From Marinobacter persicus (GTDB taxonomy: Bacteria > Pseudomonadota > Gammaproteobacteria > Pseudomonadales > Oleiphilaceae), in contig NZ_FOSC01000012.1 of the NCBI RefSeq assembly GCF_900114155.1, forward strand, positions 62,001 to 126,000: a stretch of 64,000 nucleotides of DNA, in the 5' to 3' direction. Under the pieces are notes generated by a model, which was not told the DNA's origin, did no database searches, and worked only from the letters and a program-made list of their open reading frames with translations. Positions 24,239 to 32,132 of the stretch are shown here, piece by piece (position 1 is the stretch's first letter; every line of letters begins with the position of its first letter). The position numbers were made by a program, and so were the translations under genes.

Positions 24239-26869
24239 TCACTCCTTTTGTTCGCCGGCCTGTGGTTGACCGCTGGTGCGGAACAACCGTAGCCGGTTGG
24301 CGTTGGAAACCACGGTGACGGACGACAGCGACATGGCGGCGCCGGCCAGGATCGGGCTCATCAGGATGCCCCAGATGGGGTAGAGCAAACCGGCGGCCAC
24401 CGGAATGCCCAGGGTGTTATAGGCAAAGGCCCCGAACAGGTTCTGGTGGATGTTTTTCACCGTTGCCCGGGAGATTTCGATGGCGTCTGGCACGCCATGC
24501 AGCGAGCCACGCATCAGGGTGATGGCAGCACTTTCGATGGCGACATCGGTGCCGGTGCCGATGGCAAAGCCGACATCGGCGGCGGCCAGAGCCGGGGCGT
24601 CGTTGATGCCATCGCCCACCATGGCCACGGTGTAGCCCTTGCCGCGCATTTCGCTGACCACCTCGGCCTTGTCTTCCGGCAGCACTTCGGCCCGGTAGTC
24701 GTCGATGCCGGCTTTGCTGGCTATGGCTTTGGCGGTGGCGTCGATGTCGCCGGTGACCATCATTACCCTGATGCCGGCCTGGTGCAGCCGTTCAATGGCG
24801 GCTTTGGAATCCGCTTTGATGGCATCGGCCACGCCGATCACGCCCAGCACGGTTTCACCCAATGCCAGAAACAGCGGTGTACCGGCTTCATCGGTAATGG
24901 CGTTGGCCGCCTCATTCAGGTTATCCAGCGCCAGACCTTCGGCTTCCAGCCAGCGGCGATTACCCAGGCGCACCGGCTGGCCGTCGTACTCGCCCTGTAC
25001 GCCCTTGCCGTTCAGGGCTTCGAAGCCGGTAACCTTCGACGGTTCCACCCCGTCGTCTTCGGCTTTCGCCAGAATGGCCTCGGCCAGCGGGTGCTCGGAA
25101 TGCTGTTCCAGGCCGGCCGCCAGCGCCAGCAGTGTTTGCTCGTCGTCGTTTGTGGCATGCACCCGGGTGACCCCCGGCCGGCCCTCGGTGATGGTGCCGG
25201 TCTTGTCCAGAATCACCAGGTCCAGCTTGCCGGCGGTCTGCAGGGCATCGCCCTGGCGGATCAGCGCGCCGTATTCGGCGGCCTTGCCCACACCCACCAT
25301 GACGGACATGGGCGTGGCCAGGCCCAGTGCACAGGGACAGGCGATGATCAAAACGGTGGTGGCCGCCACCATCATGTGCACCACCGCCGGCTCCGGCCCG
25401 ACGTTGTACCAGATCAGTGCGGAGACCACGGCAATCAGCATGACCGAGGGCACAAACACCGAGGAAATTTTGTCGGCCAGCCGGCCGATGGCGGGCTTGG
25501 AGCCCTGGGCCTTTTTCACCAGCTTGATAATCTGAGCCAATGCGGTTTCGCTGCCCACCCGGGTGGCTTCGTAGATAATCGAGCCGTGGGTGTTCAGGGT
25601 GCCGGCGGACACCTCGTCGCCTTCGCCCTTGCTGACCGGCATGGGCTCACCGGTCAGCATGCTTTCGTCAATACGGGTGGAGCCTTCGGCAATGACCCCG
25701 TCCACCGGCAGCTTTTCCCCGGGGCGCACCCGAATCCGGTCGCCTTTCTGAACGTCTTCAACCGGAATGTCCTGCTCCTGGCCATCGCGGATTACCCGGG
25801 CGGTTTTCGCCCGCAAATCCAGCAACCGGCGCACCGCCTCGGAGGTCTTGCCCTTGGCGCGGAGCTCCAGCGCCTGGCCGAGATTGATCAGGCCGATGAT
25901 CATGGCCGAGGCCTCAAAGTACACATGCCGCGCCATCTCCGGCAGGGCTTCGGGGAAGCTGGCAACGACAATGGAATACAGCCAGGCGGTGCCGGTGCCC
26001 AGGGCGATCAGCGTGTCCATGTTGGCATTGTGGTGTTTGAATGCCTTCCAGGCGCCGGTGTAGAAATGCCCGCCGGTGGCGATCATGACCCCCAGGGTGA
26101 GAATGCCGAAATTGATCCAGGTAAGCTGGTTATCGTCAGTCACCATCATGGTGTCGAAACCCATGCCCCAGATCATCAGGGCCAGACCCAGGCCCAGACT
26201 GATGGCCATTTTTACCAGCAGGGTTTTGTACTGCTTCTTGTCTTCTTCCTGTTTGCGGTCGTCGGCCTCGTCCTCGTTTTCAATGACACTGGCGCCATAA
26301 CCGGCACTTTCCACCGCTTCTACCAGTGCATTGGGATCGGCATCTCCGGTGGCCGTCGCGGTATTGTCCGCCAGATTCATGTGCGCATGGGTGACCCCTG
26401 GCACCGACATCAGGGCTTTTTCGATGGTGTTCACGCAGGAGGCGCAGGTGGCGCCGGATACTGAAAGGGCGATTTGCCCGTGAGCTACCGATGTCGATGG
26501 CCGTTCATTGTTGCCGGATGCCTCTCCGGTTTCTTCCTTGGACGTATCCGCGCTCGGGTCGTCGGCCTTTTTGCTGCAACAGGACGGCTCCTTTTGGGCG
26601 GCACAGCACGAGCCGGCGGCGGCTTCCCCGGCCGTGTTTTCCGGCTCAACCGGTTCCGCAGGGTAACCGGTCTCGGTGACGATACGGGCCGCTTCGTCGG
26701 CATCGATACCTTCCGGCAGGGCCACGGTCTGGTTGTCCAGGTCCACCTCGACCAGGTCGGTGCTACCGGTCAGTGGTTCCAGCGCGTTACGAATCTTCTT
26801 CGCGCAGCCCTGGCAGGAGGCGCCGGAAATGGTCAGTGTGGTCTTCAGCTCCGGTGCTTTATTCATCAT
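24239..26869 (-). CDS. copA: Cu(I)-translocating P1B-type ATPase CopA
   Basis: 876 residues. Two N-terminal HMA domains with CxxC ([10 protein letters not shown] near 17; [10 protein letters not shown] near 140), joined by a Cys-rich linker ([16 protein letters not shown], about 90-105). Eight membrane helices; CPC in helix 6 ([11 protein letters not shown]), YN in helix 7-type position (IWYNVG lies before CPC) and [12 protein letters not shown] near the end; actuator TGEP, phosphorylation DKTGTITEG, hinge [12 protein letters not shown] with MxxSS marks the Cu+ group. Pumps Cu(I) out of the cytoplasm. Overlaps the cueR end by 11 bp; AAGGAG precedes two adjacent ATGs (26869 or 26866). Confidence 0.95.
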   Translation of the reverse strand: MMNKAPELKTTLTISGASCQGCAKKIRNALEPLTGSTDLVEVDLDNQTVALPEGIDADEAARIVTETGYPAEPVEPENTAGEAAAGSCCAAQKEPSCCSKKADDPSADTSKEETGEASGNNERPSTSVAHGQIALSVSGATCASCVNTIEKALMSVPGVTHAHMNLADNTATATGDADPNALVEAVESAGYGASVIENEDEADDRKQEEDKKQYKTLLVKMAISLGLGLALMIWGMGFDTMMVTDDNQLTWINFGILTLGVMIATGGHFYTGAWKAFKHHNANMDTLIALGTGTAWLYSIVVASFPEALPEMARHVYFEASAMIIGLINLGQALELRAKGKTSEAVRRLLDLRAKTARVIRDGQEQDIPVEDVQKGDRIRVRPGEKLPVDGVIAEGSTRIDESMLTGEPMPVSKGEGDEVSAGTLNTHGSIIYEATRVGSETALAQIIKLVKKAQGSKPAIGRLADKISSVFVPSVMLIAVVSALIWYNVGPEPAVVHMMVAATTVLIIACPCALGLATPMSVMVGVGKAAEYGALIRQGDALQTAGKLDLVILDKTGTITEGRPGVTRVHATNDDEQTLLALAAGLEQHSEHPLAEAILAKAEDDGVEPSKVTGFEALNGKGVQGEYDGQPVRLGNRRWLEAEGLALDNLNEAANAITDEAGTPLFLALGETVLGVIGVADAIKADSKAAIERLHQAGIRVMMVTGDIDATAKAIASKAGIDDYRAEVLPEDKAEVVSEMRGKGYTVAMVGDGINDAPALAAADVGFAIGTGTDVAIESAAITLMRGSLHGVPDAIEISRATVKNIHQNLFGAFAYNTLGIPVAAGLLYPIWGILMSPILAGAAMSLSSVTVVSNANRLRLFRTSGQPQAGEQKE

Positions 26870-27302
26870 TCGGCTCCTTATGGCAACAACCTTCGGACGG
26901 GGCGTCCCAGTGTTCTATCAGGCGACAAATGGTATGCCCGTCCGGCGTGGCATCAGGCATGTCTTCCCAGGCGGCCAGTGCCGATACCATTCTCTGGCGT
27001 AATTGTTGTAACTGAGCAATTTCGTCTTCCACCGCTGCCAGTCGTTTCTGAAAGACATCCCGAACCATGGGGCAGGGCGAGTGGTGGTCATCCGCCTGCT
27101 CCAGAATCTGCCGGATTTCCGGCAATGAGAAACCCAGTTGCCGGGCTTTGCGGGCAAACCGCAGACGGCGCAGGTCTTCGGCGTCGTACTGCTGGTAGTT
27201 GTTGTCCGGATTGCGTGTCGGGTTCAACAGCCCCTCGCGGGTGTAGAAGCGCACGGTGTCCGGTTTAACGCCGGCTGCGGTGGCTATGTCTTTGACTTTC
27301 AT
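26859..27302 (-). CDS. MerR-family metal-responsive regulator, CueR-like
   Basis: About 147 residues from [20 protein letters not shown] at 27302 (HTH with wing to about residue 70), then a long dimerisation helix and metal-binding loop. Cys at HSPCPMV (about 79) and at [10 protein letters not shown] (about 129) plus a CC pair near the C-terminus (EGCCHKE). Pairing with copA suggests a copper sensor; the Cys spacing is also seen in the CadR/PbrR/ZntR type, so the metal is inferred from context. Element R6 begins 36 bp upstream of the start, leaving little room for a MerR promoter. Confidence 0.82.
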   Translation of the reverse strand: MKVKDIATAAGVKPDTVRFYTREGLLNPTRNPDNNYQQYDAEDLRRLRFARKARQLGFSLPEIRQILEQADDHHSPCPMVRDVFQKRLAAVEDEIAQLQQLRQRMVSALAAWEDMPDATPDGHTICRLIEHWDAPSEGCCHKEPNDE

Positions 27303-27337
27303 GGGTTCCTTGTTTCCAACAGTCTTACTCCGTGCCG

Positions 27338-27446
27338 GAGTGAATGGAGACACCTTTCCAAAACACGCTGTGAATACATCCCTGTAGCGCTCGAGCTCCG
27401 CCATCCCTGGCTCCGCACGGTTTTGGAAAGGTGTCTCCATTCACTC
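27338..27446 (-). repeat. Palindromic element R6 (subfamily B)
   Basis: 109 bp. Perfect 27-bp inverted repeat 27338-27364 / 27420-27446. Inner stem CTTTCCAAAAC. The 55-nt core differs from R8 at one base and from R4 at three. Contains TACA-TCCC-TGTA and GCCA-TCCC-TGGC hairpins with a GCTCGAGC palindrome between them. Immediately upstream of the cueR-copA operon. Confidence 0.95.
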
Positions 27447-27496
27447 TCGTACTTTGATGCAAAACGCTGCAAGAGCAGATTGCCAAGGTTCAAGGA

Positions 27497-27605
27497 GTGG
27501 CGTAGCGGGACAGGCTTCCGAAAATGTTCGTAGCCATGGATGGCGGAGACAAGCGTACATGGAAGTACTTGCAGCGGTTTTCGGAAGCCTGTCCCGCTAC
27601 GGCAC
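27497..27605 (+). repeat. Palindromic element R7 (subfamily A)
   Basis: 109 bp. Arms 27497-27524 / 27578-27605 pair at 27 of 28 positions (one G-G mismatch). Inner stem CTTCCGAAAA, core 52 of 53 identical to R3. Separated from R6 by 50 bp in which I see no gene. The gene-free gap 27303-27679 is thus R6, spacer, R7 and a terminator. Confidence 0.95.
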
Positions 27606-27631
27606 GGCGAACTCCGAAATATAGATTAAAG

Positions 27632-27658
27632 ATTAAAACCTGTGAGCAACTCACAGGT
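27632..27658 (-). terminator. Terminator of the small zinc-ribbon gene
   Basis: ACCTGTGAG-TTG-CTCACAGGT on the minus strand followed by TTTTAATCTTT. It lies 22 bp after the stop of the gene at 27680. Confidence 0.85.
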
Positions 27659-27679
27659 CAAAAGTTTCAGGAGAGAAAA

Positions 27680-28000
27680 TCAGGATCGGAAGTTTTTTGA
27701 TTGCAGGAAGGTGCCACAGGCTTTGCACTGGTCCGGGGCCAGCAGTTTTGCCTGCCAGCCGATTTTTGCGCCGCAGGCGGGGCACTTGAGGCGCAGCTGC
27801 AGCACAATAATCGGCACGATCAGTATTGCCAGCAGCATACCGAGTGAGCCCCATTCGTCGCCGGAGGAAATGCCCAGTTGGGAGCTGAACACCAGAACGA
27901 CGATCAATGCGAAGAAGGCGAAGATGAAGTAATTGCGATTCCAGCGCTCCCAGCGTCTGAGTTGTGCGTTCTGTTCCGGGGTTAGGTATTTTGCTGCCAT
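27680..28000 (-). CDS. Small membrane protein with C-terminal zinc ribbon
   Basis: About 106 residues from MAAKYLTPEQNAQLRRWERW at 28000. Two adjacent membrane segments (YFIFAFFALIVVLVFSS, then LGMLLAILIVPIIVLQL), followed by a cytoplasmic-type zinc ribbon with two CxxC pairs (CPACGAKIG and CKACG). I do not recognise a named family. Own terminator, flanked on both sides by palindromic elements (R7 and R8), so apparently monocistronic. Confidence 0.72.
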   Translation of the reverse strand: MAAKYLTPEQNAQLRRWERWNRNYFIFAFFALIVVLVFSSQLGISSGDEWGSLGMLLAILIVPIIVLQLRLKCPACGAKIGWQAKLLAPDQCKACGTFLQSKNFRS

Positions 28001-28034
28001 GTTAAGCCTTCGGGATGTTAGCAATGAGTTCGGT

Positions 28035-28145
28035 GCAGTAATCGGGTAGGGCTTTCCAAAACCGTGCGGAGCCAGGGATGGCGGAGCTCGAGCGCTACAG
28101 GGATGTATTTACAGCGTGTTTTGGAAAGCCCTACCCGATTGCTGC
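28035..28145 (+). repeat. Palindromic element R8 (subfamily B)
   Basis: 111 bp. Arms 28035-28062 / 28118-28145 pair at 27 of 28 positions (one T-G). Inner stem CTTTCCAAAAC; core 54 of 55 identical to R6 in reverse complement. Between the zinc-ribbon gene and the GGDEF-EAL gene, both minus strand. Confidence 0.95.
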
Positions 28146-28183
28146 TTCACCAAGAGTTTCCAGGCCTGAACCGGAATACACCA

Positions 28184-30445
28184 TCAGGAACTCGCCGTGA
28201 CGCCAGTAAACAGTAGTCCCTCTTCCAGCGCCCGTTCCAGATCTTCTGGCGGAATTGGCCGGCTGATCAGGAAACCCTGGGCCAGGTTGCAGCTGTGGTG
28301 GCGCAGGAAATTCAACTGCTCTTGGGTTTCTACGCCCTCGGCGACCACCTGGATGCCCAGGTTGTGGGCCAGGTTGATCACCGCCCGGGTTATCACCGCA
28401 TCATCGTGCCGGCGGGTGACGTGGGTTATGAACGAACGGTCGATTTTCAGCATGTCCACCGGGAAGTCCCGCAGATAGGCCAGTGAGGAATAGCCCACGC
28501 CAAAGTCATCAATGGCCAGGTGTACCCCCAGCTTGCGCAGCCGGGAGAGCTGGTTGAGGTTGTGTTCGATGTTCTGGATAAAGATTTCTTCGGTTAGCTC
28601 CACTTCCAGGCTTGAGGGTGGTACTTGCTCGGCTTTCAAGGCTGCCTGGATATCGCCCACCAGATCGTCGTCGTCCAATTCCAGGCCGGACAGGTTCACA
28701 GCAATGCGGATGTTGCGGTACGGCGTTCCTTTCCACTTGGCCAGCTGCTTACAGGCGGCTCGCACCACCCAGCGGCCGATGTCGTTGATGCGGCCGCTTT
28801 CCTCGGCCAGCGGAATGAACTCGCCTGGCGCCAGCAGTCCGCGGCGTGGGTGTTGCCAGCGAATCAGCGCTTCCACGTTGTTGATCTTGCCGGTGGTCAG
28901 GTCCAGCTGTGGCTGGTAGTAGAGGATGAATTCATCGTTGGCCAGGGCGTGACTCAGGTCTTTGTCCAGTTCCAGGCGCATCACTTCCTTGTCCTGCATG
29001 CCCTCGGTGTAGAACTGGTACATGTTGCGGCCCTGATCCTTGGCGCGGTAGAGGGCAATATCGGCATTACGCAGCAGAGTGTCGGCGTCCAGGCCGCTTT
29101 GCGGGTATACCGCCACGCCCATGGTGGCGGTGATGCTGTGTTTCTCGCCCTGGACCTCGAATGGCTCGTGGAAACAGTGCTTGATCTGGCCGAGCAGGTG
29201 GATCACGTCGTCCAGGTCGTCGACCTGCTGCTGGCACACCATGAATTCGTCACCGCCGGAGTAGGCTACCAGAATCCGCTCGTTGCTCAGCTCGTTGAGC
29301 CGCTCGGAGACTTTGATCAGCAGTTCGTCACCGAACTGGTGGCCGAGGGAGTCGTTGAGCATCTGGAAGCGGTCCAGGTCCATCATTACCAGCGCCACCT
29401 GTCGCATCTGCCGGTCGGCGATGTTCAGGGTGTGGGCCAGGTCTTCCATGAAGAATCGACGGTTGGCCAGGCCGGTGAGGGTGTCGGTGGACTCCAGCCG
29501 CTCCAGGTCGACCTGAATGGCTTTGCGCTGGTCGATTTCCTGCTCCAGGTCCTGGCGGGTTTTCAGCAGCGCCTGGTTGCGGCGCAGAATCAGCTGCACC
29601 AGCAGGGTTGTGAGGCTGGTCAGTACGCCCATCAACAGCAGGCTGATAAAGGTCACGTTGGGCCAGCTGCTGCGCTGGGCGGTGACCCAGGACTGGGAGG
29701 GCCGAAGCGTCAGTTGCCAATCCAGGTTGGGCAGATCAACGGCCAGAGTATGCCCGAAGCCGGGTGTCACATCCGCCGAGGCATTAAGCTGGTACACCGA
29801 ATCCTCGCCGTAGGTGATCACCACCTGGAATTGCTCCAGCATCCGGCTGGTGAGCAATTGCTCGGCCAGGGTTTCCATGCGAAAGACACCGGCAATGAAG
29901 CCGTTGTTCTCTTCGCCGGTCCCGACCGGATGATATATCACCATACCCTTGCCGCCCTGGCGCAGGTCAATAATGCTGGACAGGTCGTATTGGCCGGTGG
30001 CGGCGGCACGCTCCAGGGCTTCGCGCCGGGTGTCGTTGAAGGCCACGTTGTAACCGATGACCTCCTGGTTATTGGTCACCGGCTCCAGCCAGCGGATGAT
30101 GTAATTGCGATCGATCCACTCAATGGCCTGGTAGACACCGAAATCGTCCAGGTAATTACGGGCGTCCTCGCGCCACCGGGTTTCGTCGAAATTTTCCTCG
30201 ATGGCCATGCGGCTGGCCATGCGCCCAATACCCCGGGTATGAATGGCAAATTCCCGTTCCAGGTTATCGGCCAGGGCGCGGGCCTCGTTTTGCAGGTTCT
30301 GTTCGATCTGGGTGGTGTCCTGGCGCATGAGGCCGCTGCGCAGCATCAACGCCACGGCCAGGAAGGCCAGGAATATGAGCAAGGGGAAAGTCGGGCTCAT
30401 GGCCGCGCGCACGAACATCTTTATGGTCGTTTCGGGTTTTTCCAC
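28184..30445 (-). CDS. CHASE-GGDEF-EAL cyclic-di-GMP signalling protein
   Basis: 753 residues. Membrane helix about 17-37, periplasmic CHASE-type sensor (RMASRMAIEENFDETRW, AIEWIDRNYIIRW, then FNDTRREALERAAATGQ) to about 260, second helix about 270-292, coiled coil, GGDEF domain (DTLTGLANRRFF; SGGDEFMV near 405) and EAL domain (VEALIRWQHPRRGLLAPGEF near 520; DDFGVGYSSLAYLRDFPVD). Both catalytic motifs look intact, so it could make or break c-di-GMP. Ligand unknown. Upstream a short inverted repeat may be regulatory. Confidence 0.92.
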   Translation of the reverse strand: MEKPETTIKMFVRAAMSPTFPLLIFLAFLAVALMLRSGLMRQDTTQIEQNLQNEARALADNLEREFAIHTRGIGRMASRMAIEENFDETRWREDARNYLDDFGVYQAIEWIDRNYIIRWLEPVTNNQEVIGYNVAFNDTRREALERAAATGQYDLSSIIDLRQGGKGMVIYHPVGTGEENNGFIAGVFRMETLAEQLLTSRMLEQFQVVITYGEDSVYQLNASADVTPGFGHTLAVDLPNLDWQLTLRPSQSWVTAQRSSWPNVTFISLLLMGVLTSLTTLLVQLILRRNQALLKTRQDLEQEIDQRKAIQVDLERLESTDTLTGLANRRFFMEDLAHTLNIADRQMRQVALVMMDLDRFQMLNDSLGHQFGDELLIKVSERLNELSNERILVAYSGGDEFMVCQQQVDDLDDVIHLLGQIKHCFHEPFEVQGEKHSITATMGVAVYPQSGLDADTLLRNADIALYRAKDQGRNMYQFYTEGMQDKEVMRLELDKDLSHALANDEFILYYQPQLDLTTGKINNVEALIRWQHPRRGLLAPGEFIPLAEESGRINDIGRWVVRAACKQLAKWKGTPYRNIRIAVNLSGLELDDDDLVGDIQAALKAEQVPPSSLEVELTEEIFIQNIEHNLNQLSRLRKLGVHLAIDDFGVGYSSLAYLRDFPVDMLKIDRSFITHVTRRHDDAVITRAVINLAHNLGIQVVAEGVETQEQLNFLRHHSCNLAQGFLISRPIPPEDLERALEEGLLFTGVTASS

Positions 30446-30479
30446 ATTGCTCTCCGGTACCCCGGCTCATTGCGGGGGG

Positions 30480-30514
30480 ACTCTGACTTTTTTATTTCCC
30501 GATTATGTCAGAGT
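30480..30514. promoter_or_regulatory. Inverted repeat ACTCTGAC-N19-GTCAGAGT upstream of the GGDEF-EAL gene
   Basis: Eight-bp perfect arms at 30480-30487 and 30507-30514, in the 129-bp gap between the GGDEF-EAL start and the upstream CoA-binding gene. Could be an operator for the former or, with its T/A-rich loop, an imperfect terminator of the latter. Confidence 0.3.
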
Positions 30515-30574
30515 GTTCACACGGGGAACAGGCATAGGTGTTAACCGTAATGCCTGATTTGAGCTGAAACAGGT

Positions 30575-31009
30575 TTACCGCGCCGCTGGGGTCTGGATAG
30601 ACAGCTTGGGAATTTCCTGTTTCGGACAGCAATCCATCAACACCTTCAGCCCGGCAGCCTCGGCCCGTTGTGCGCCTTTTTCGTTGATAACGCCGATTTG
30701 CAGCCAGAGCACCGGGATCTTCTGTTCGATGGCCTGGTCGATGACCGGATCTGTGCGTTCCGGCGCCAGGAACAGCTCGGCCATGTCCACCGGTTCCGGC
30801 AGGGAGGCAAGGTCCGCCACCACGGTTTCGCCCAGCACCTGCTCGCCGGCCAGCCGGGGATTGACCGGAATCACCCGGTAGCCCTGGCGCTGAAGGTATT
30901 CCATCACCTCGTGGGAGGGGCGGTTGGTTTTCTCGCTGGCGCCCACCAGCGCAATGGTGCGCACGTTCTCCAGCACGTCACGGATCAGTTGCGGATCTTT
31001 GCGGGGCAT
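30575..31009 (-). CDS. CoA-binding domain protein (YccU-like)
   Basis: 144 residues forming a single Rossmann-type CoA-binding domain: TIALVGASEKTNRPSHEVMEYL, YRVIPVNPRLAGEQVLGE, LWLQIGVINEKGAQRAEAAG, and DCCPKQEIPKL at the end. Resembles E. coli YccU; related to the nucleotide-binding part of succinyl-CoA synthetase alpha. No assigned reaction. Sits 19 bp downstream of folX, so probably in the folE-folX unit. Confidence 0.85.
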   Translation of the reverse strand: MPRKDPQLIRDVLENVRTIALVGASEKTNRPSHEVMEYLQRQGYRVIPVNPRLAGEQVLGETVVADLASLPEPVDMAELFLAPERTDPVIDQAIEQKIPVLWLQIGVINEKGAQRAEAAGLKVLMDCCPKQEIPKLSIQTPAAR

Positions 31010-31028
31010 GGTCGCTCCTGCTGGTTAA

Positions 31029-31403
31029 TTAACGGTTCGCTTGAAGACAGACGGATACCGACTCGGCGTAACGCAGGGCATGGGGCTTGTCGATTTCCAC
31101 CTGTGCCCACTGCACGGCCTGGTGGTCCATGACAATGGCCAGTACTTCGTGGGTCAAGCGCTCCAGCAGAGCGAAGCGCTGGCCATCCACGTGGGCGATG
31201 ATCTGCTTGGTGATGGTACGGTAATTCAGCGCCGAGGCAATTTCATTCTGCTCAATGGCTTCGGAGGCATCGTAGGTCAGTTCGACATTGATCACCACAT
31301 CCTGCTGGTTGTTGATTTCCTCTTCCTTGATGCCGATGTAGGCTCGCAGCAGTAGGTTCTTGATGCGTACCCGGGCCAGTTGGTTGCCGTTGATATCTGC
31401 CAT
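31029..31403 (-). CDS. folX: Dihydroneopterin triphosphate 2'-epimerase
   Basis: 124 residues of the FolB/FolX fold. Seen: [40 protein letters not shown], and [19 protein letters not shown]. FolX rather than FolB (dihydroneopterin aldolase) is suggested by the [12 protein letters not shown] stretch and the adjacency to folE, as in Pseudomonas. Epimerises dihydroneopterin triphosphate on the way to tetrahydromonapterin. 24 bp after folE. Confidence 0.85.
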   Translation of the reverse strand: MADINGNQLARVRIKNLLLRAYIGIKEEEINNQQDVVINVELTYDASEAIEQNEIASALNYRTITKQIIAHVDGQRFALLERLTHEVLAIVMDHQAVQWAQVEIDKPHALRYAESVSVCLQANR

Positions 31404-31427
31404 GAGACCTCCCTGAAGGTTCGGGGA

Positions 31428-31997
31428 TCAGCGGTTGTTGCTGATCAGGTTCAGAAATTCTGTGCGTGTCGCCTGGGATTTGCGGAACTGCCCCAGCATC
31501 ATGGAGGTTTTCATGCGTGAATTCTGTTTTTCCACACCGCGCATCATCATGCACATATGCTGGGCCTCGATTACCACGGCCACACCCTTGGCCCCGGTGA
31601 CCTGCTCGATGGCCTCGGCGATCTGGCGGGTCAGGTTTTCCTGGATCTGCAGGCGGCGGGCGTACATGTCGACAATGCGGGCGAATTTCGACAGTCCGAG
31701 AACCTTGCCCTGGGGCAGGTAGGCGATGTGACATTTTCCGATAAAGGGCAGCACATGGTGCTCGCACATGCTGTACAGTTCGATGTCCTGAACCACCACC
31801 ATCTCGTCCATGGCGGACTCGAATACGGCGTTGTTCACCAGGGTCCCGAGATCCTGCTGGTAGCCCTGGGTCAGAAACTGCATGGCCTTGGCGGCGCGCA
31901 TGGGGGTGTCTTGCAGGCCTTCGCGGTTGGAGTTCTCTCCCAGGCCATCGATAATGGCGCGATAGTGATCGGCAAGCTCTTCAAGCGGTAGTGACAT
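31428..31997 (-). CDS. folE: GTP cyclohydrolase I
   Basis: 189 residues, typical size. Zinc and active-site motifs: [19 protein letters not shown] (Cys and His ligands near 78-82), [17 protein letters not shown], and the second Cys in HMCMMMRGV (about 149). Converts GTP to 7,8-dihydroneopterin triphosphate, entry to folate and pterins. First gene of folE-folX-CoA-binding unit, divergent from the patatin gene over 135 bp. Confidence 0.95.
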   Translation of the reverse strand: MSLPLEELADHYRAIIDGLGENSNREGLQDTPMRAAKAMQFLTQGYQQDLGTLVNNAVFESAMDEMVVVQDIELYSMCEHHVLPFIGKCHIAYLPQGKVLGLSKFARIVDMYARRLQIQENLTRQIAEAIEQVTGAKGVAVVIEAQHMCMMMRGVEKQNSRMKTSMMLGQFRKSQATRTEFLNLISNNR

Positions 31998-32132
31998 GGT
32001 GGTTCCCGGTTATATAAGGAAAATAGACATTTGAGCCAGATAAAGGGCGAAGCTTAAGGGAATTTACGTGCTTTCGCCACGGCTGGTTCTCTGCACTTGC
32101 GACACAATGACGCCATGCAAACGAGGATTTTG

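Noticed and set aside
24446..26464. 672-codon open frame antisense to copA
   Set aside because: Exact shadow of copA; composition rich in His/Gly/Gln as produced by the reverse frame of GC-rich genes, no ribosome site, no recognisable motif. The copA frame has all P-type ATPase motifs.
27299..27493. 64-codon frame across R6 (minus strand) and an in-frame extension of cueR to 27440
   Set aside because: Both read through the palindrome; no ribosome site; the cueR product starts with its helix-turn-helix at 27302.
5834..28145. The palindromes as a CRISPR array or integron attC sites
   Set aside because: Copies are separated by whole genes, spacing is irregular, no cas or integrase gene is present, and the conserved part is the centre, not the ends.
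5834..28145. The palindromes as ordinary transcription terminators
   Set aside because: Stems are 26-29 bp with a 53-55 nt conserved structured core and no T run; R1 lies upstream of two divergent genes where no terminator is needed. They may still stop transcription as a side effect.
28625..30544. 639-codon open frame antisense to the GGDEF-EAL gene
   Set aside because: Same reason: reverse-frame artefact of a gene with intact GGDEF and EAL motifs.
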